A stretch of 64,000 bases of DNA, from positions 1 through 64,000 of the forward strand of contig NZ_AHIL01000020.1 of assembly GCF_000241525.1 (NCBI RefSeq). The letters run 5' to 3'. The translations under genes and the position numbers were made by a program. Positions 10,995 through 21,499 of this stretch are shown piece after piece (within the stretch, counting starts at the first letter, position 1; the number at the start of each line of letters is the position of its first letter). This DNA comes from Comamonas testosteroni ATCC 11996. Lineage in GTDB: Bacteria; Pseudomonadota; Gammaproteobacteria; Burkholderiales; Burkholderiaceae_C. The notes below the pieces were generated by a model. That model was not told the DNA's origin and did not search any database. It saw only the letters and a program-made list of their open reading frames with translations.

Positions 10995-11468
10995 ATGGCC
11001 AAGAAACCAGAAACATCGTCGCGCATTGCCGACAATAAAAAAGCAGCTTTCAACTATTTCTTCGAGGAGCGCCACGAAGCCGGCATGGTGCTGCACGGCT
11101 GGGAGGTCAAGGCCCTGCGCAGCGGCAAGGTGCAGCTCACCGATGGCTATGTGCTGATCAAGGACGGCGAGCTGTTCCTGCTGGGCTGCCAGATCAACCC
11201 GCTCAAGACGGCTTCCACCCACGTCAATCCCGATTCGGCACGCATCAAGAAGCTGCTCTTGAAAAAGGACGAGATCAAGCGCCTGGTCGGCAAGGTCGAG
11301 CAAAAGGGCTATACCCTGGTGCCCATCAATCTGCACTGGAAGAACGGTTACGTGAAATGCGAGATCGCCCTGGCCAAGGGCAAGGCCGAGCATGACAAGC
11401 GCGATGTGATCAAGGACCGCGAAGGCAAGCGCGAGGTGGAGCGCGCCATGAAAAATCGCAACCGTTGA
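10995..11468 (+). CDS. smpB: SsrA-binding protein SmpB
   Basis: A 157-residue tmRNA partner needed for rescue of stalled ribosomes. The OB-fold core is clear: [46 protein letters not shown], and the basic tail [16 protein letters not shown] with the terminal Arg/Lys helix that enters the mRNA channel. It is divergent from ratA-rnfH and followed by a good terminator. The ssrA RNA gene itself is not in the window. Confidence 0.98.
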   Translation: MAKKPETSSRIADNKKAAFNYFFEERHEAGMVLHGWEVKALRSGKVQLTDGYVLIKDGELFLLGCQINPLKTASTHVNPDSARIKKLLLKKDEIKRLVGKVEQKGYTLVPINLHWKNGYVKCEIALAKGKAEHDKRDVIKDREGKREVERAMKNRNR

Positions 11469-11512
11469 CCTGTCGCGCCTGGATCGACTGCCCGGACTGA
11501 CACAGTTCTGAC

Positions 11513-11545
11513 ATCAAGGCTCGCTATGTTGGGCCTTGATTTTTT
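11513..11545 (+). terminator. Terminator after smpB
   Basis: Stem ATCAAGGC (11513-11520) with GCCTTGAT (11533-11540), followed by a run of six T to 11545. It separates smpB from the DUF4259 gene. Confidence 0.85.
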
Positions 11546-11571
11546 GATTAACCGCAGCAAGGAGTTGGGTC

Positions 11572-11970
11572 ATGGGCACTTGGTCGCACGGCAATTTCGA
11601 TAACGACACCGCATTGGACTGGCTGGCCGATATCACGGGCCAGCTCATCGATGAAATTGCCGAGGCCCTGGACTCGCCCGAGGCTTTGCAGGCGGGCGAG
11701 ACGGAGTCCGATCTGGTTCCCTGCCGCATCGAGCTGCTGTGCGCCATGGCCGATGGCGGCATGCATCCGCTGTGGCCGGATCTGCAGACGCTTGAGCAAT
11801 GGAAAGCCACCTATCTGCAGGCCTGGGACCAGAGCATCGACGAGCTGGAGCCCGAGGAGGGCTACAAGCAGGACCGCCGCATCGCGATCATCGAGACCTT
11901 TGACCGCATGATCGCGCTGGCTGCAGCACAAGAGGAAGAGGGCTCGGACGAAGACTGGGGCGAAGAGTAA
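11572..11970 (+). CDS. DUF4259-domain protein
   Basis: A 132-residue acidic cytoplasmic protein. The N-terminus MGTWSHGNFDNDTALDWLAD is the hallmark of DUF4259, a small family of unknown function in diverse bacteria. The rest is helical and the C-terminus is strongly acidic. An AAGGAGT-like ribosome site precedes the ATG. It stands alone between the smpB terminator and a convergent small membrane protein. Confidence 0.85.
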   Translation: MGTWSHGNFDNDTALDWLADITGQLIDEIAEALDSPEALQAGETESDLVPCRIELLCAMADGGMHPLWPDLQTLEQWKATYLQAWDQSIDELEPEEGYKQDRRIAIIETFDRMIALAAAQEEEGSDEDWGEE

Positions 11971-12025
11971 GCCCGTCAGTCACGCAGCACGCCTGCCCCC
12001 CGGGGCTTGCTGCGTCGCGGCTGCT

Positions 12026-12319
12026 TCAAGGGTTTTCGCCGTAGCGGGTTTTGAAATCGAACTCCAGGCGTTCGCAGTCCTGAGGGGTTTTGAACTCCTG
12101 GGTCTTGCGCTCGGCCTCGGGTTTGGCCGTCTGTTTCCAGCAGATCTTGATGGTTTCTGCTTCCGTCCAGCGTTGCTTGCTGAGCGGGTCGTCCATGAAC
12201 TGGCCGATGAGCATGAGTGCGCCAAAGATGATCACGGGCAGGGCGATGAGCCAGACCACCAGGCGGTTTTTGGCAGGGGCAGCGGGCTTGGAGGTCTCGG
12301 GTTTGGGTGTGTCGCTCAT
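12026..12319 (-). CDS. Small single-pass membrane protein
   Basis: A 97-residue protein with a Pro/Lys-rich N-terminus of about 18 residues, one transmembrane segment (about 19-42, VVWLIALPVIIFGALMLIGQF) and a charged C-terminal domain with two cysteines (ICWKQ and QDCERLEF). The cysteines would lie outside the membrane if the N-terminus is inside and could form a disulfide. I do not recognise a named family. It is convergent with the DUF4259 gene and divergent from alaS. Confidence 0.75.
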   Translation of the reverse strand: MSDTPKPETSKPAAPAKNRLVVWLIALPVIIFGALMLIGQFMDDPLSKQRWTEAETIKICWKQTAKPEAERKTQEFKTPQDCERLEFDFKTRYGENP

Positions 12320-12427
12320 AGTGGTTGCCGATTATCCGCAAGCCGATGATGAAGACATTAATGCAACGCATGAAAATTCATGATCGCTGTTATCGGCACA
12401 AGGCCGCGCGGGTATGTAGCCGCAAAC

Positions 12428-12433
12428 CTATAA
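12428..12433 (+). promoter_or_regulatory. Possible -10 element for alaS
   Basis: A perfect TATAAT lies about 100 bases upstream of the alaS ATG. No good -35 box was found at the usual spacing, so this is a weak call. Confidence 0.35.
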
Positions 12434-12529
12434 TGTTCGGCTGATTTGCCTGTCTGCGCAGCTCCTGAAAAAGCAGCGCCGGGCCGTACTGATCGCAGGC
12501 GTCATGCAGGCGTCTTCATACCAAACACC

Positions 12530-15154
12530 ATGAGTACACCCACTTTTTCCGTTGCGGACATCCGCAAGACGTTCCTGGATTTCTACGCTTCCAAGGGCCA
12601 CACGGTTGTCGCGTCCAGCTCGCTGGTTCCCGGCAACGATCCGACGCTGATGTTCACCAACTCCGGCATGGTGCAGTTCAAGGACGTGTTCCTGGGCACG
12701 GACAAGCGCCCCTACAACCGCGCAACTTCGGTGCAGGCCTGCCTGCGCGCCGGCGGCAAGCACAACGACCTGGAAAACGTGGGCTACACCGCGCGCCACC
12801 ACACGTTCTTCGAGATGCTGGGCAACTGGTCCTTCGGCGACTACTTCAAGAAGGAGTCCATCGAGTGGGGCTGGGAGCTGCTGACCAAGGTTTTCGGCCT
12901 GCCCGCCGAGAAGCTGCTGGCCACGGTCTATCACGAAGACGACGAAGCCTATGACATCTGGAAGAACGTCATCGGCCTGCCTGCCGAGCGCATCATCCGC
13001 ATCGGCGACAACAAGGGCGGCAAGTACAAGAGCGACAACTTCTGGATGATGGCCGACACAGGCCCTTGCGGCCCCTGCTCGGAAATCTTCTATGACCACG
13101 GCGAGCATATTGCCGGCGGCCCTCCCGGCAGCCCGGAAGAAGACGGCGATCGCTTCATCGAGATCTGGAACCACGTGTTCATGCAGTTCGACATGAAGGA
13201 AGACGGCTCCGTGGTGAAGCTGCCCGCACCTTGCGTGGACACCGGCATGGGCCTGGAGCGTCTGGCGGCCATCCTGCAGCATGTGCACAGCAACTACGAG
13301 ATCGACCTGTTCCAGGCATTGATCAAGGCTGCCGGCCGTGAAACCCAGACCGAAGATCTGAGCACTCCTTCGCTGAAGGTGATTGCCGACCATATCCGCG
13401 CGACCTCCTTCCTGGTGTCCGACGGCGTGATTCCTTCCAACGAAGGTCGTGGCTATGTGCAGCGCCGCATCATCCGCCGCGCCATCCGTCATGGCTACAA
13501 GCTGGGCCAGAAGACTCCCTTCTTCCACAAGCTGGTGGCCGACCTGGTGGTGCAGATGGGTGATGCCTATCCCAAGCTCAAGGAGCAGGAAGCGCATATC
13601 ACCAGCGTGCTCAAGGCCGAGGAAGAGCGTTTCTTCGAGACGCTGGCCAACGGCATGGAAATCCTGGACAGCGCACTGGCTGGCGACGTCAAGGTGCTGC
13701 CCGGCGATGTGGCCTTCAAGCTGCATGACACCTACGGCTTCCCGCTGGACCTGTCCAACGACGTGGCGCGCGAGCGTGGCTTGACGGTGGACGAGGCCGG
13801 CTTCAACGCCGCCATGCAGCACCAGAAGGAAACTGCCCGCGCAGCCGGCAAGTTCAAGATGGATCGCGCGCTGGAATACACGGGGGACGCCAATGTGTTC
13901 ACCGGCTACGACAAGCTGGCAGAGGCTGCCAAGATCGTCGCGCTGTACGCCGATGGCGTGAGCGTGAACGAGCTGCAGGCCGGCCAGAACGGTGTCGTGG
14001 TGCTGGACAAGACCCCCTTCTACGCCGAGTCCGGCGGCCAGGTCGGCGACCAGGGCGTGATCGTTGCAGGCGGCAACCGCTTTGCCGTGGAAGACACGCT
14101 CAAGATCAAGGCCGATGTATTCGGTCACCACGGCGTGCTGGAAGCCGGCAGCCTGAAGGTGGGCGATGCCGTTGAGGCACAGGTGGATACCGCCGTGCGC
14201 GCTGCGACCATGCGCAACCACTCGGTCACACACATCATGCACAAGGCCTTGCGCGAAGTGCTGGGCGGCCATGTGCAGCAAAAGGGCTCGCTGGTCAATG
14301 CCGAGCGTACCCGCTTCGACTTTGCGCACAATGCCCCGGTGACTGCCGAGCAGATCCGCGAGATCGAAGCCCGCGTCAATGCCGAGGTTCTGGCCAACAC
14401 CGCCACCGATGCGCGCGTGATGGATATCGAGTCGGCCCAGAAGACCGGCGCGATGATGCTGTTCGGCGAGAAGTACGGCGAAACCGTGCGCGTGCTGGAC
14501 ATCGGCTCCAGCCGCGAGCTGTGCGGCGGCACTCACGTCAGCCGTACCGGCGACATCGGCCTGTTCAAGGTGGTGGGCGAATCCGGCGTGGCCGCTGGCG
14601 TGCGCCGTATCGAAGGCATTACCGGCGAGAATGCGCTGGCCTATCTGCAGTCGCTGGAGTCCACCGTGGACCAGGCGGCGGCCGCTTTCAAGGCCCCTGC
14701 CGCCGAGCTGACCAACCGCATCGGCGGTGCGCTGGATCAGATCAAGGCACTGGAAAAGGAAATCGCTGCGCTCAAGGGCAAGCTGGCTTCCAGCCAGGGC
14801 GACGAGCTGGTCACGCAGGCTGCCGACGTCAATGGCGTGAAGGTGCTGGCCGCCAAGCTCGAAGGAGCGGATGCCAAGACCTTGCGCGACACCATGGACA
14901 AGCTCAAGGACAAGCTGGGTGCGGCCGTGATCGTGCTGGCTGCCGTGGACGGCGACAAGGTGCAACTGGCAGCAGGCGTGACCAAGGCTGAAACCGCCAA
15001 GGTCAAGGCCGGCGAGCTGGTGAACTTTGTGGCCCAGCAAGTGGGCGGCAAGGGCGGTGGCAAGCCCGATATGGCCATGGCCGGCGGCACCGATGCCGCA
15101 GCCGTGCCCGCAGCACTGGCCAGCGTGCAGGCCTGGGTGGCCGAGCGCCTCTGA
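12530..15154 (+). CDS. alaS: Alanyl-tRNA synthetase
   Basis: Charges tRNA-Ala. The 874-residue length is standard. The class II catalytic core starts at [15 protein letters not shown]; the editing domain holds the zinc-site motifs [13 protein letters not shown] and [15 protein letters not shown]; the C-terminal C-Ala domain ends with the Gly-rich [15 protein letters not shown] stretch. The ATG at 12530 gives the usual start [13 protein letters not shown]; an earlier in-frame start at 12446 would add residues with no family match. A strong terminator follows. Confidence 0.98.
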   Translation: MSTPTFSVADIRKTFLDFYASKGHTVVASSSLVPGNDPTLMFTNSGMVQFKDVFLGTDKRPYNRATSVQACLRAGGKHNDLENVGYTARHHTFFEMLGNWSFGDYFKKESIEWGWELLTKVFGLPAEKLLATVYHEDDEAYDIWKNVIGLPAERIIRIGDNKGGKYKSDNFWMMADTGPCGPCSEIFYDHGEHIAGGPPGSPEEDGDRFIEIWNHVFMQFDMKEDGSVVKLPAPCVDTGMGLERLAAILQHVHSNYEIDLFQALIKAAGRETQTEDLSTPSLKVIADHIRATSFLVSDGVIPSNEGRGYVQRRIIRRAIRHGYKLGQKTPFFHKLVADLVVQMGDAYPKLKEQEAHITSVLKAEEERFFETLANGMEILDSALAGDVKVLPGDVAFKLHDTYGFPLDLSNDVARERGLTVDEAGFNAAMQHQKETARAAGKFKMDRALEYTGDANVFTGYDKLAEAAKIVALYADGVSVNELQAGQNGVVVLDKTPFYAESGGQVGDQGVIVAGGNRFAVEDTLKIKADVFGHHGVLEAGSLKVGDAVEAQVDTAVRAATMRNHSVTHIMHKALREVLGGHVQQKGSLVNAERTRFDFAHNAPVTAEQIREIEARVNAEVLANTATDARVMDIESAQKTGAMMLFGEKYGETVRVLDIGSSRELCGGTHVSRTGDIGLFKVVGESGVAAGVRRIEGITGENALAYLQSLESTVDQAAAAFKAPAAELTNRIGGALDQIKALEKEIAALKGKLASSQGDELVTQAADVNGVKVLAAKLEGADAKTLRDTMDKLKDKLGAAVIVLAAVDGDKVQLAAGVTKAETAKVKAGELVNFVAQQVGGKGGGKPDMAMAGGTDAAAVPAALASVQAWVAERL

Positions 15155-15228
15155 GCCTAGCGCCTCTGGGCCGAGCGCCTGTAAGGCGAGCACCAAAAGG
15201 CAGTCCAGGCTGCCTTGCCCCAAAACAA

Positions 15229-15256
15229 AACGCTCCTCGATGAGGAGCGTTTTTTA
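15229..15256 (+). terminator. Terminator after alaS
   Basis: Stem CGCTCCTC (15231-15238) with GAGGAGCG (15242-15249), extended by AA/TT, followed by TTTTTTATT. Confidence 0.9.
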
Positions 15257-15309
15257 TTGTTGGAGCGAATCCTTGGAAACTGGCATAACCCAAGTCGGAG
15301 ACACCGAGG

Positions 15310-15400
15310 AAGGGCCGCCCCGCAGCGATGCTGTCGTCCCCCTCTGCGTAGCAGCGAGGGGGAAGCGGCGGGGCCGCCTAGGCAAAGCCGCTCAGGGGGT
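15310..15400. repeat. Dispersed GC-rich intergenic repeat, copy 1
   Basis: Shares AAGGGCCGCCCCGCAGC at one end, TCGTCCCCCT in the middle and GGCAAAGCCGCTCAGGGGGT at the other end with 33130-33194. It ends one base before the trmB stop codon. The inner part can fold (CCCCCT with AGGGGG, GGCGGGGCCGCC). It resembles the REP-like intergenic repeats of Comamonadaceae. Confidence 0.75.
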
Positions 15401-15401
15401 G

Positions 15402-16136
15402 TTATTTTTTCCTGAACACCAGATCCCAGACGCCATGGCCGAGGCGGATGCCGCGGTTTTCGAATTTGGTCAGCGGGCGGTAGTCGGGCTTTTCAGCGTA
15501 GTTCTCGGCCGTGTTCTGCAGCATGGGTTCTGCGTTCAGCACTTCCAGGATCTGCACCGCATAGGGTTCCCAGTCGGTGGCGCAATGGATATAGCCGCCG
15601 GGCTTGATGCGAGCGGCCAGCTTGGCGATCAGCGGGCTCTGGATCAGGCGACGCTTGTTGTGCTTTTTCTTGTGCCAGGGGTCGGGGAAGAAGATGTGCA
15701 CGCCGTCGATCGAGGCTTCGGGCAGCATGTTGTCGATGACTTCCACGGCATCGTGCTGGAGGATGCGGATGTTCTCGATCTCCTGCTCGCCAATGCGCTT
15801 GAGCAGCGCGCCCACGCCGGGCTCGTGCACTTCGCAGCACAGGAAATTGTCGTCGGGGCGCACGCGGGCGATATGGGCGGTGGCTTCACCCATGCCGAAG
15901 CCGATCTCCAGAATCAGCTTGCCGTCGCGGCCGTAGGCGGCTGCGGCGTCCAGAGGAGCCTTCTGGTATTGCAGCAGGAAGCGCGGACCCAGTTCCTCAA
16001 AAGCCTTGGCCTGGCCCGTGGTGGTGCGGCCTGCGCGGCGCACATAGCTTTTGATGGTCTTGGGATAGGCCACGCCTTCGGGCGCCTGGCCTTGGGATGC
16101 TGCGGATGCGTCAGCGGCTGGCACGTTTTCGGCCAT
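15402..16136 (-). CDS. trmB: tRNA (guanine-N7-)-methyltransferase
   Basis: Forms m7G46 in tRNA using S-adenosylmethionine. The 244-residue protein has the SAM motif [18 protein letters not shown], the family motif [18 protein letters not shown], and the C-terminal block [12 protein letters not shown]. The first 40 residues are an Ala/Pro-rich extension. I chose ATG 16136 (MAENVPAAD); the frame remains open upstream without a good start. It lies directly behind gluQ on the same strand, so the two tRNA-modification genes may be cotranscribed. Confidence 0.95.
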   Translation of the reverse strand: MAENVPAADASAASQGQAPEGVAYPKTIKSYVRRAGRTTTGQAKAFEELGPRFLLQYQKAPLDAAAAYGRDGKLILEIGFGMGEATAHIARVRPDDNFLCCEVHEPGVGALLKRIGEQEIENIRILQHDAVEVIDNMLPEASIDGVHIFFPDPWHKKKHNKRRLIQSPLIAKLAARIKPGGYIHCATDWEPYAVQILEVLNAEPMLQNTAENYAEKPDYRPLTKFENRGIRLGHGVWDLVFRKK

Positions 16137-16165
16137 ATCGGTGGTAGGTGTTGGATTTGAAGAAG

Positions 16166-17236
16166 TCACGGGGCGATATTGTAGGTTTGGCGCCAGCACC
16201 GGACCCAGAAGTCCAGCGCCAAAGGCAAGGCGCTTGCGGGGCTTTCACTGCTGCAGGATGCGGCTGCGGGCGCTTGTGGCAGGCCGAGTTGCTGCGCCGC
16301 GGCAGACAGCACGGTCAGCGGCTGGCTGACATCCACGGCGGGTGCGCCATGCTGTTTGGAGAGCTTTTCTCCGTTTTCCATGCAGACCAGCGGCGTGTGC
16401 AGATAGCGCGGCTGGGTCAGATCCAGGGCGCGCTGCAGCAGCAGCTGGCGGGGGGTGTTGTCGGCCAGGTCTTCACCGCGCACCACATCGGTGATGCCTT
16501 GCTCGGCGTCGTCAACGATAACGGCCAGCTGGTAGGCCCAGAGCCCGTCCGCGCGGCGCAGCACAAAGTCGCCCACACTGGCGAGCAGATCTTGCTGCTG
16601 CGCGCCCAGACGCCGGTCCTGCCAGTGCAGCACGGGTCGGCTGCTTTCCAGGCAGTGTTGCCTGAGTGCCATGCTTTGCGTAGCTGTCTGCGATTGAAGG
16701 GGCAGCACTTCGGGCTGGCTTTCCTGTAAATCATGTACCTGCTGCTCCAGTGCAAAGCGCCAGGCTCTGGCGGGCTTGCCTTGCAGGCCATGACGGCAGG
16801 TTCCGGGGTAGGGCCGCTCCACATGCCGTTCGTGAGTCAGTCCCTGTGCCTGCCAGGCGGCTTCGATGTCCTTGCGCGTGCAACCGCAGGGGTAGGCCAT
16901 TTTTTGCGCCTGTAGCTGTTGCAGCGCTTTTTCATAGAGTGCATGACGCTGCGACTGCCAGACCACGGGGGCATCGGAGTGCAGGCCGCAGGCAGCCAGC
17001 TGGCGCAGGATTTCCAGGTCGGCGCCCGCCTGGCAGCGTGGCGGATCGATGTCTTCGATGCGAATCAGCCAGCGTCCGTGGTGGGCGCGTGCATCCAGCC
17101 AACTGGCCAGCGCCGCGACCACAGAGCCGGCATGCAGCGCTCCGGTGGGGGAGGGCGCAAAGCGCCCGATATATGGCCCCGTGCTGGGAGCGCTGGAGGG
17201 GGGACGGGAGAGGGCCGCAGTCATGAGGGACGCCAT
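16166..17236 (-). CDS. gluQ: Glutamyl-Q tRNA(Asp) synthetase
   Basis: A truncated paralogue of glutamyl-tRNA synthetase that attaches glutamate to queuosine in tRNA-Asp. Motifs: [21 protein letters not shown] (HIGH-type), the zinc cysteines around YPCGCTRKD and PGTCRHG, and [10 protein letters not shown] (KMSKS-type). The anticodon-binding domain is absent, as expected. At 356 residues it is longer than the usual 290-300, with an insertion in the middle ([15 protein letters not shown] region). Starts at 17236 and 17224 are both possible. Confidence 0.93.
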   Translation of the reverse strand: MASLMTAALSRPPSSAPSTGPYIGRFAPSPTGALHAGSVVAALASWLDARAHHGRWLIRIEDIDPPRCQAGADLEILRQLAACGLHSDAPVVWQSQRHALYEKALQQLQAQKMAYPCGCTRKDIEAAWQAQGLTHERHVERPYPGTCRHGLQGKPARAWRFALEQQVHDLQESQPEVLPLQSQTATQSMALRQHCLESSRPVLHWQDRRLGAQQQDLLASVGDFVLRRADGLWAYQLAVIVDDAEQGITDVVRGEDLADNTPRQLLLQRALDLTQPRYLHTPLVCMENGEKLSKQHGAPAVDVSQPLTVLSAAAQQLGLPQAPAAASCSSESPASALPLALDFWVRCWRQTYNIAP

Positions 17237-17265
17237 CTTACGCCCCTTGACTGCGTGCAGCTGGC

Positions 17266-18381
17266 TCAGGCCAGGGCCAGGCCCATTTCCAGACCCGAGA
17301 CAAAAGCGTCTTCCACCCGCATGCCTATGCACCAGTCCCCGCACAGGCCCAGGCCTGCCGAGGGGTCGTGGCTGAACGGTCTTCCCAGGGGCGCAAGTGT
17401 CTGGGCATGCTGCCAGAGGTAGACGCTGGCATGGCGCGGCGCAACGCGGATGCCCGTGATCTCGCCAAAGGCCTTTTGCAGCTTGGCAAGCACGCGCGTG
17501 GCGTCGTCGTGGCGGTGCTCGTTGGACCACAGCGGATTGGCATGAATCGTCCAGCGCTCGGTCTGGGCGCGGCCGGGTTTGGAGGACTCGCGGGCCACCC
17601 AGGCAACGCGCTCATGTGTGCTGCGTGCGGCATTCCACTGGGGGCCCAGTGTGGTCAGGCCGGCCTGCGCAGCCATGGGGTAGGACAGCGTCATGGCCCA
17701 GCAGGGGGCCATTTCCACGGGGGCCAGGGTTCTGGCCAGGGCCGCACCCTGCGGTGCTGTCTGCAGCAGTTGCGCGGCCACGGGCGCCGGCACGGCCAGC
17801 ACCACGGCATCGAAGTCGGCTGCAATCTGCGGGCCGTGGTCTTCGGTATCGAGCATCAGGGACCATTGATGGCGGCTGTGGTGGCTGCCGCTGGCAATGT
17901 GGTGGCTCATGGCGCGCAGGGACTGGCCCAGGTGCAGACGCCCGGCATCCCATAGCGGCGCTGCCCAGGCCAGTGGCAGCGATTGCATATCGGGCATGCC
18001 GACCCAGTGGGTCTCGCGCACCGGCGTGTGCTTGTCCACTCTGCGGCCCTGGGCGTTGCGGGTCTGCACGCTGTTCAGGCTCCAGGCGCGCAGATTGCCG
18101 GGAGTGGTGTCCAGCACCTGCTGAAAGCGCGGGTCGCGTACGGTGAAGAACTGGGCGCCGATGTCAAAGCTGCCGTAGGGGCCGCTGACCGAGCGCATGC
18201 GTCCGCCGGCCTGGGTCAGGCGCTCATAGACATGAACGTCATGCCCGGCCTGCATCAGCGTGCGGGCGCAGGCCAGACCTGCAATGCCCGCGCCGATGAC
18301 GGCAATGCGCTTGGCGCCGGTATGCGGGGAAGGGGAAGAAGCGGAGGCAGTTGCGGACGCGCGAGTGCGGGAAGCATTCAT
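17266..18381 (-). CDS. FAD-dependent amine-oxidase-like oxidoreductase
   Basis: A 371-residue flavoprotein of the renalase/amine-oxidase-like group (NAD(P)-binding Rossmann 8). The dinucleotide fold [17 protein letters not shown] is followed by [14 protein letters not shown], and the C-terminus has [24 protein letters not shown], the second FAD contact motif. The substrate is unknown. The N-terminal 24 residues ([16 protein letters not shown]) are low-complexity and may be untranslated if a later start is used, but no later ATG precedes the Rossmann strand. Confidence 0.88.
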   Translation of the reverse strand: MNASRTRASATASASSPSPHTGAKRIAVIGAGIAGLACARTLMQAGHDVHVYERLTQAGGRMRSVSGPYGSFDIGAQFFTVRDPRFQQVLDTTPGNLRAWSLNSVQTRNAQGRRVDKHTPVRETHWVGMPDMQSLPLAWAAPLWDAGRLHLGQSLRAMSHHIASGSHHSRHQWSLMLDTEDHGPQIAADFDAVVLAVPAPVAAQLLQTAPQGAALARTLAPVEMAPCWAMTLSYPMAAQAGLTTLGPQWNAARSTHERVAWVARESSKPGRAQTERWTIHANPLWSNEHRHDDATRVLAKLQKAFGEITGIRVAPRHASVYLWQHAQTLAPLGRPFSHDPSAGLGLCGDWCIGMRVEDAFVSGLEMGLALA

Positions 18382-18514
18382 GAAAAAGCCTTTTCGACAC
18401 CGTTTGAGTTCTAGCGTAGCAGCTATCCAAAGGATAGCAAGTGCTGCTTGTGCTGAATTGTTGCAGCGCAACTCACTCTACACCTCCCGCGTGACGGCCG
18501 CGACGCGCAGCAGC

Positions 18515-19453
18515 TTATTGGCGGTGATGGTTTTCCATAAGCGCCTTGCGCGTGGCAGGGCTTTCCAGTTGCGTCAGCCACCACTGAAGGGCTCGCCCGG
18601 GCGTGCGGTGGGAGGGGCCGGGCCATGCATAGTGCAGGCGCAGATTGCGACTGGCGCGCTGCACCTGTCTTGTGACCAGCAGCCCTGCATCCAGATAGGC
18701 CTGCACCATGCCGCGCGGCAGGAAGCCGGCGCCAATGCCGCGTATCTGGGCCTCCAGCTTGGCCTGCATGCTGTCCACGGTGAGCACGTCCTGGCCGTTG
18801 ACCAGACCAAAGCTGGTGTTGGTGCGTACGCCGGAGTCGGCCACAGCCACCATGCGATGGCGCAGCAGCAACTCGTCGGACAGCGGCTCGTCGAGCCTGG
18901 CCAGCGGGTGGTGCGGCGCGACGGCGAAGACGAAATCTATCTCCCCGATTTCGCGTGTCTGCAGCTCGGAGACGTTGCTGGTGTTGACCGCCACGCCAAT
19001 GGCCAGATCGGCATGGCCGCTGGTCAGCACTTCCAGCGTGCCGTTGAGAATGCCGTCACGCAGCTTGAGTGTGGTGGGCGGGGTCAGCGCATAAAAGGCT
19101 TCGACCAGCTCGAAGATGGGCGTGCGGGCCACGGCCCCGTCGATGACGATGGTCAGCTGTGGCTCCCAGCCCGTGGCCACGCGCTTGACGCGGTGCGCCA
19201 CGGCGTCGATCTCCTGCAGCAGGCGGGCGCCTTCGCGCAGCAAGGCCTGGCCGGCCTCCGTGGCCTGGGCATGGCGCGAGCTGCGGTCAAACAGCAGCAC
19301 ATCGAGCGCATCTTCGATCTGGCGCACGCGGTAGGTCAGTGCACTGGGCACCAGGCCCAGGGAGCGCGCAGCAGCGGCAAAGCTGCCGGTTTCGGCAATG
19401 GCCTGCAGCATGGCCAGGCTGTCGGGGGTGAGCACATCGCGGGAGCTGGGCAT
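18515..19453 (-). CDS. LysR-family transcriptional regulator
   Basis: A 312-residue LysR protein. The N-terminal winged helix-turn-helix is typical (MLQAIAETGSFAAAARSL, then YRVRQIEDALDVLLFDRS), followed by a two-lobed effector domain. It is divergent from the pirin gene with about 120 bases between start codons, so it is probably the regulator of pirin-doxX. A likely cue is electrophile or quinone stress, inferred only from the neighbours. Confidence 0.93.
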   Translation of the reverse strand: MPSSRDVLTPDSLAMLQAIAETGSFAAAARSLGLVPSALTYRVRQIEDALDVLLFDRSSRHAQATEAGQALLREGARLLQEIDAVAHRVKRVATGWEPQLTIVIDGAVARTPIFELVEAFYALTPPTTLKLRDGILNGTLEVLTSGHADLAIGVAVNTSNVSELQTREIGEIDFVFAVAPHHPLARLDEPLSDELLLRHRMVAVADSGVRTNTSFGLVNGQDVLTVDSMQAKLEAQIRGIGAGFLPRGMVQAYLDAGLLVTRQVQRASRNLRLHYAWPGPSHRTPGRALQWWLTQLESPATRKALMENHHRQ

Positions 19454-19574
19454 GGTGAGATTGATGATTCAAACAGTTTGAATGATGCCATCAACGCCGT
19501 TCAGCCACAGCCTGGCGGGCGACTTCTACAGTAGAGCCCATAGAGACAGTCACTTGAACGAAAGGAAGCACACC

Positions 19575-20276
19575 ATGATGACTCTGCGCAAATCCCAGGA
19601 ACGCGGCTACGCCGACCACGGCTGGCTCAAGTCGTATCACAGCTTTTCGTTTGCCGGTTACTACGATCCGCGCCATATGGGTTTCGGCAATCTGCGCGTG
19701 ATCAACGAAGACCGGATTGCACCCGGCACGGGCTTTGGCTCGCACGGCCATCGCGACATGGAAATCATCAGCTATGTGCTCGAAGGTGCGCTCTCGCACA
19801 AGGACAGCATGGGCAATGAAACCCCCATCCTGCCTGGAGAGGTGCAGCGCATGAGCGCTGGCTCGGGGGTGGTGCACAGCGAACAGAACTATGCCAAGGA
19901 GCAGACCACGCACTTTCTGCAGATCTGGCTGCTGCCCGCGCGCACAGGTATCGAGCCAGGCTATGCCCAGAAGACATTCAGCGAGGCGCAAAAGCGTGGG
20001 CGTCTGTGTCTGGTGGCTTCACCCGATGGTGCCGAGGGCTCGGTTCCCATGAACGCTGATGCACGCTTGTATGCCGGTCTGTTCGACGGCGCAGAGGCTG
20101 CCGAGGTGGCCCTGCCGGCCGGGCGCAAGACCTATGTGCACCTGGTGCGTGGCGAGCTGGACGTGAATGGACAAAAGCTGACAAGCGGTGACGCCGCACT
20201 TATTGAAAATGAGGAGCGCCTGCGCCTTGCCAATGGCCGGGCTGCGGAAGTTCTGGTGTTTGACCTGGAACCTTGA
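19575..20276 (+). CDS. Pirin-family protein
   Basis: A 233-residue bicupin of the pirin family, some members of which are quercetin dioxygenases or redox regulators. The N-terminal cupin has the metal-binding set GFGSHGHRDMEIISYVLEG (two His) and GVVHSEQN (His, Glu); the start RKSQERGYADHGWLKSYHSFSF is characteristic. Start is the first of two adjacent ATGs with AAAGGAAG upstream. It is followed by doxX and a terminator, then a WrbA-like gene. Confidence 0.93.
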   Translation: MMTLRKSQERGYADHGWLKSYHSFSFAGYYDPRHMGFGNLRVINEDRIAPGTGFGSHGHRDMEIISYVLEGALSHKDSMGNETPILPGEVQRMSAGSGVVHSEQNYAKEQTTHFLQIWLLPARTGIEPGYAQKTFSEAQKRGRLCLVASPDGAEGSVPMNADARLYAGLFDGAEAAEVALPAGRKTYVHLVRGELDVNGQKLTSGDAALIENEERLRLANGRAAEVLVFDLEP

Positions 20277-20345
20277 GTCTGACGATTTCAAGGCTTGTGC
20301 TGATATGAACCAACGCGGCCCTGGGTCGCAATGACTGGAGTTGAG

Positions 20346-20753
20346 ATGTTGAATCAATTGCGAAATCCCCTGGACCTGGTGGGCCGTGTGCTGATTGCCC
20401 TGCTGTTCCTGCCTGCGGGCATTCAGAAAATCAGCGGCTTTGCGGGCACCGTGGGTTATGCCGCATCGGTGGGCATGCCCATGCCCCAGGTCGCGGTGGC
20501 GGTGGGTCTGGTGATCGAGATCGTGGGCGGTCTGGCCATATTGCTGGGCTGGCACACGCGCTGCGCGGCCTTGATCCTGGGATTTTTCACGCTGATTGCC
20601 AGCTTCTTCTTCCATAACTTCTGGGGCGTGCCCGCAGAAGCCGCCATGATGCAGCAGCTGCTGTTCTGGAAGAACATCGCCGTGGTCGGCGGTCTGCTTG
20701 GCTACGCCGCCCATGGGGCAGGCGCCTGGAGCATGGACGGCCGCAAAGCCTAA
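20346..20753 (+). CDS. DoxX-family membrane protein
   Basis: A 135-residue integral membrane protein with four predicted helices (about 10-30, 43-65, 70-90, 110-128). The family block LVGRVLIALLFLPAGIQKI and the ending LLGYAAHGAG are typical of DoxX, linked in other bacteria to thiol and oxidative stress. ATG 20346 has a TGGAGT site; ATG 20331 is in frame but has none. Located 69 bases after pirin, probably in the same transcript. Confidence 0.88.
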   Translation: MLNQLRNPLDLVGRVLIALLFLPAGIQKISGFAGTVGYAASVGMPMPQVAVAVGLVIEIVGGLAILLGWHTRCAALILGFFTLIASFFFHNFWGVPAEAAMMQQLLFWKNIAVVGGLLGYAAHGAGAWSMDGRKA

Positions 20754-20828
20754 AGCATGAGGCCGCGCAGGCTGAAAGTGCGCAAGCGGTCATGGCTTTG
20801 ATAAGCTAGCGCGCTCTCGCAAGACAAG

Positions 20829-20862
20829 GCCCGCCGGGTGTCAATCCGGCGGGCCTTTATTT
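20829..20862 (+). terminator. Terminator after pirin-doxX
   Basis: Stem GCCCGCCGG (20829-20837) with CCGGCGGGC (20846-20854), then CTTTATTT. Confidence 0.85.
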
Positions 20863-20932
20863 GGCACAGATTCACGATGGCGCGGCGGATGGCTGCGTCG
20901 ATGCAAGCAGGAAAAGCAGGAAAGAAGAAATC

Positions 20933-21487
20933 ATGAGCAATATCGTTGTGGTCTACCACTCCGGCTACGGCCATACCCAGCGCATGGCGCAATCCGTAGC
21001 CCAGGGCGCGCTCGCGCAGTTGCTGGCCATCGACGCCGATGGCAATTTGCCCGAAGGTGGCTGGGAGCAACTGGCTGCGGCTGACGCCATCGTCTTTGGC
21101 GCGCCGACCTATATGGCCGCTCCGAGCTGGCAGTTCAAGAAATTTGCCGATGCTTCGTCCAAGGCCTGGTTTGCCCAGGCCTGGAAGGACAAGCTGTTTG
21201 CCGGCTTTACCAACAGCGCGAGCGTGCAGGGCGACAAGCAGGTCACGCTCGATTATTTCTACCACCTGGCCATGCAGCATGGCGGCGTGTGGGTGGGACT
21301 GGGCCTGCTGCCTTCGAACACCAAGGCCGCCCAGCGCAACGATGTGAACTGGATGGGCAGTTTCTGCGGTGCCATGGCACAGTCACCCTCTGACTCATCG
21401 GCCGGCGAGATGGCCGCAGGCGATCTGGAAACCGCACGCCAGTTTGGCGAGCGCGTGGCCAGCGCGGCAGCGCGCTGGGCTAGATAA
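20933..21487 (+). CDS. Flavodoxin-fold NAD(P)H:quinone reductase-like protein
   Basis: A 184-residue WrbA-type flavodoxin-fold protein, expected to bind FMN and reduce quinones by two electrons. The phosphate loop is VVVYHSGYGHTQRMAQ; AAADAIVFGAPTYMAAPSWQFKKF is the FMN-contact segment, and GFTNSASVQGDKQVTL the next strand-loop. A GGAAAG ribosome site precedes the ATG. Though a terminator separates it from pirin-doxX, it fits the same quinone/redox theme. Confidence 0.9.
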   Translation: MSNIVVVYHSGYGHTQRMAQSVAQGALAQLLAIDADGNLPEGGWEQLAAADAIVFGAPTYMAAPSWQFKKFADASSKAWFAQAWKDKLFAGFTNSASVQGDKQVTLDYFYHLAMQHGGVWVGLGLLPSNTKAAQRNDVNWMGSFCGAMAQSPSDSSAGEMAAGDLETARQFGERVASAAARWAR

Positions 21488-21499
21488 GCAGTATCAGGC

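Noticed and set aside
12428-15223. 931-codon minus-strand frame
   Set aside because: Antisense shadow of alaS; no domain and skewed composition.
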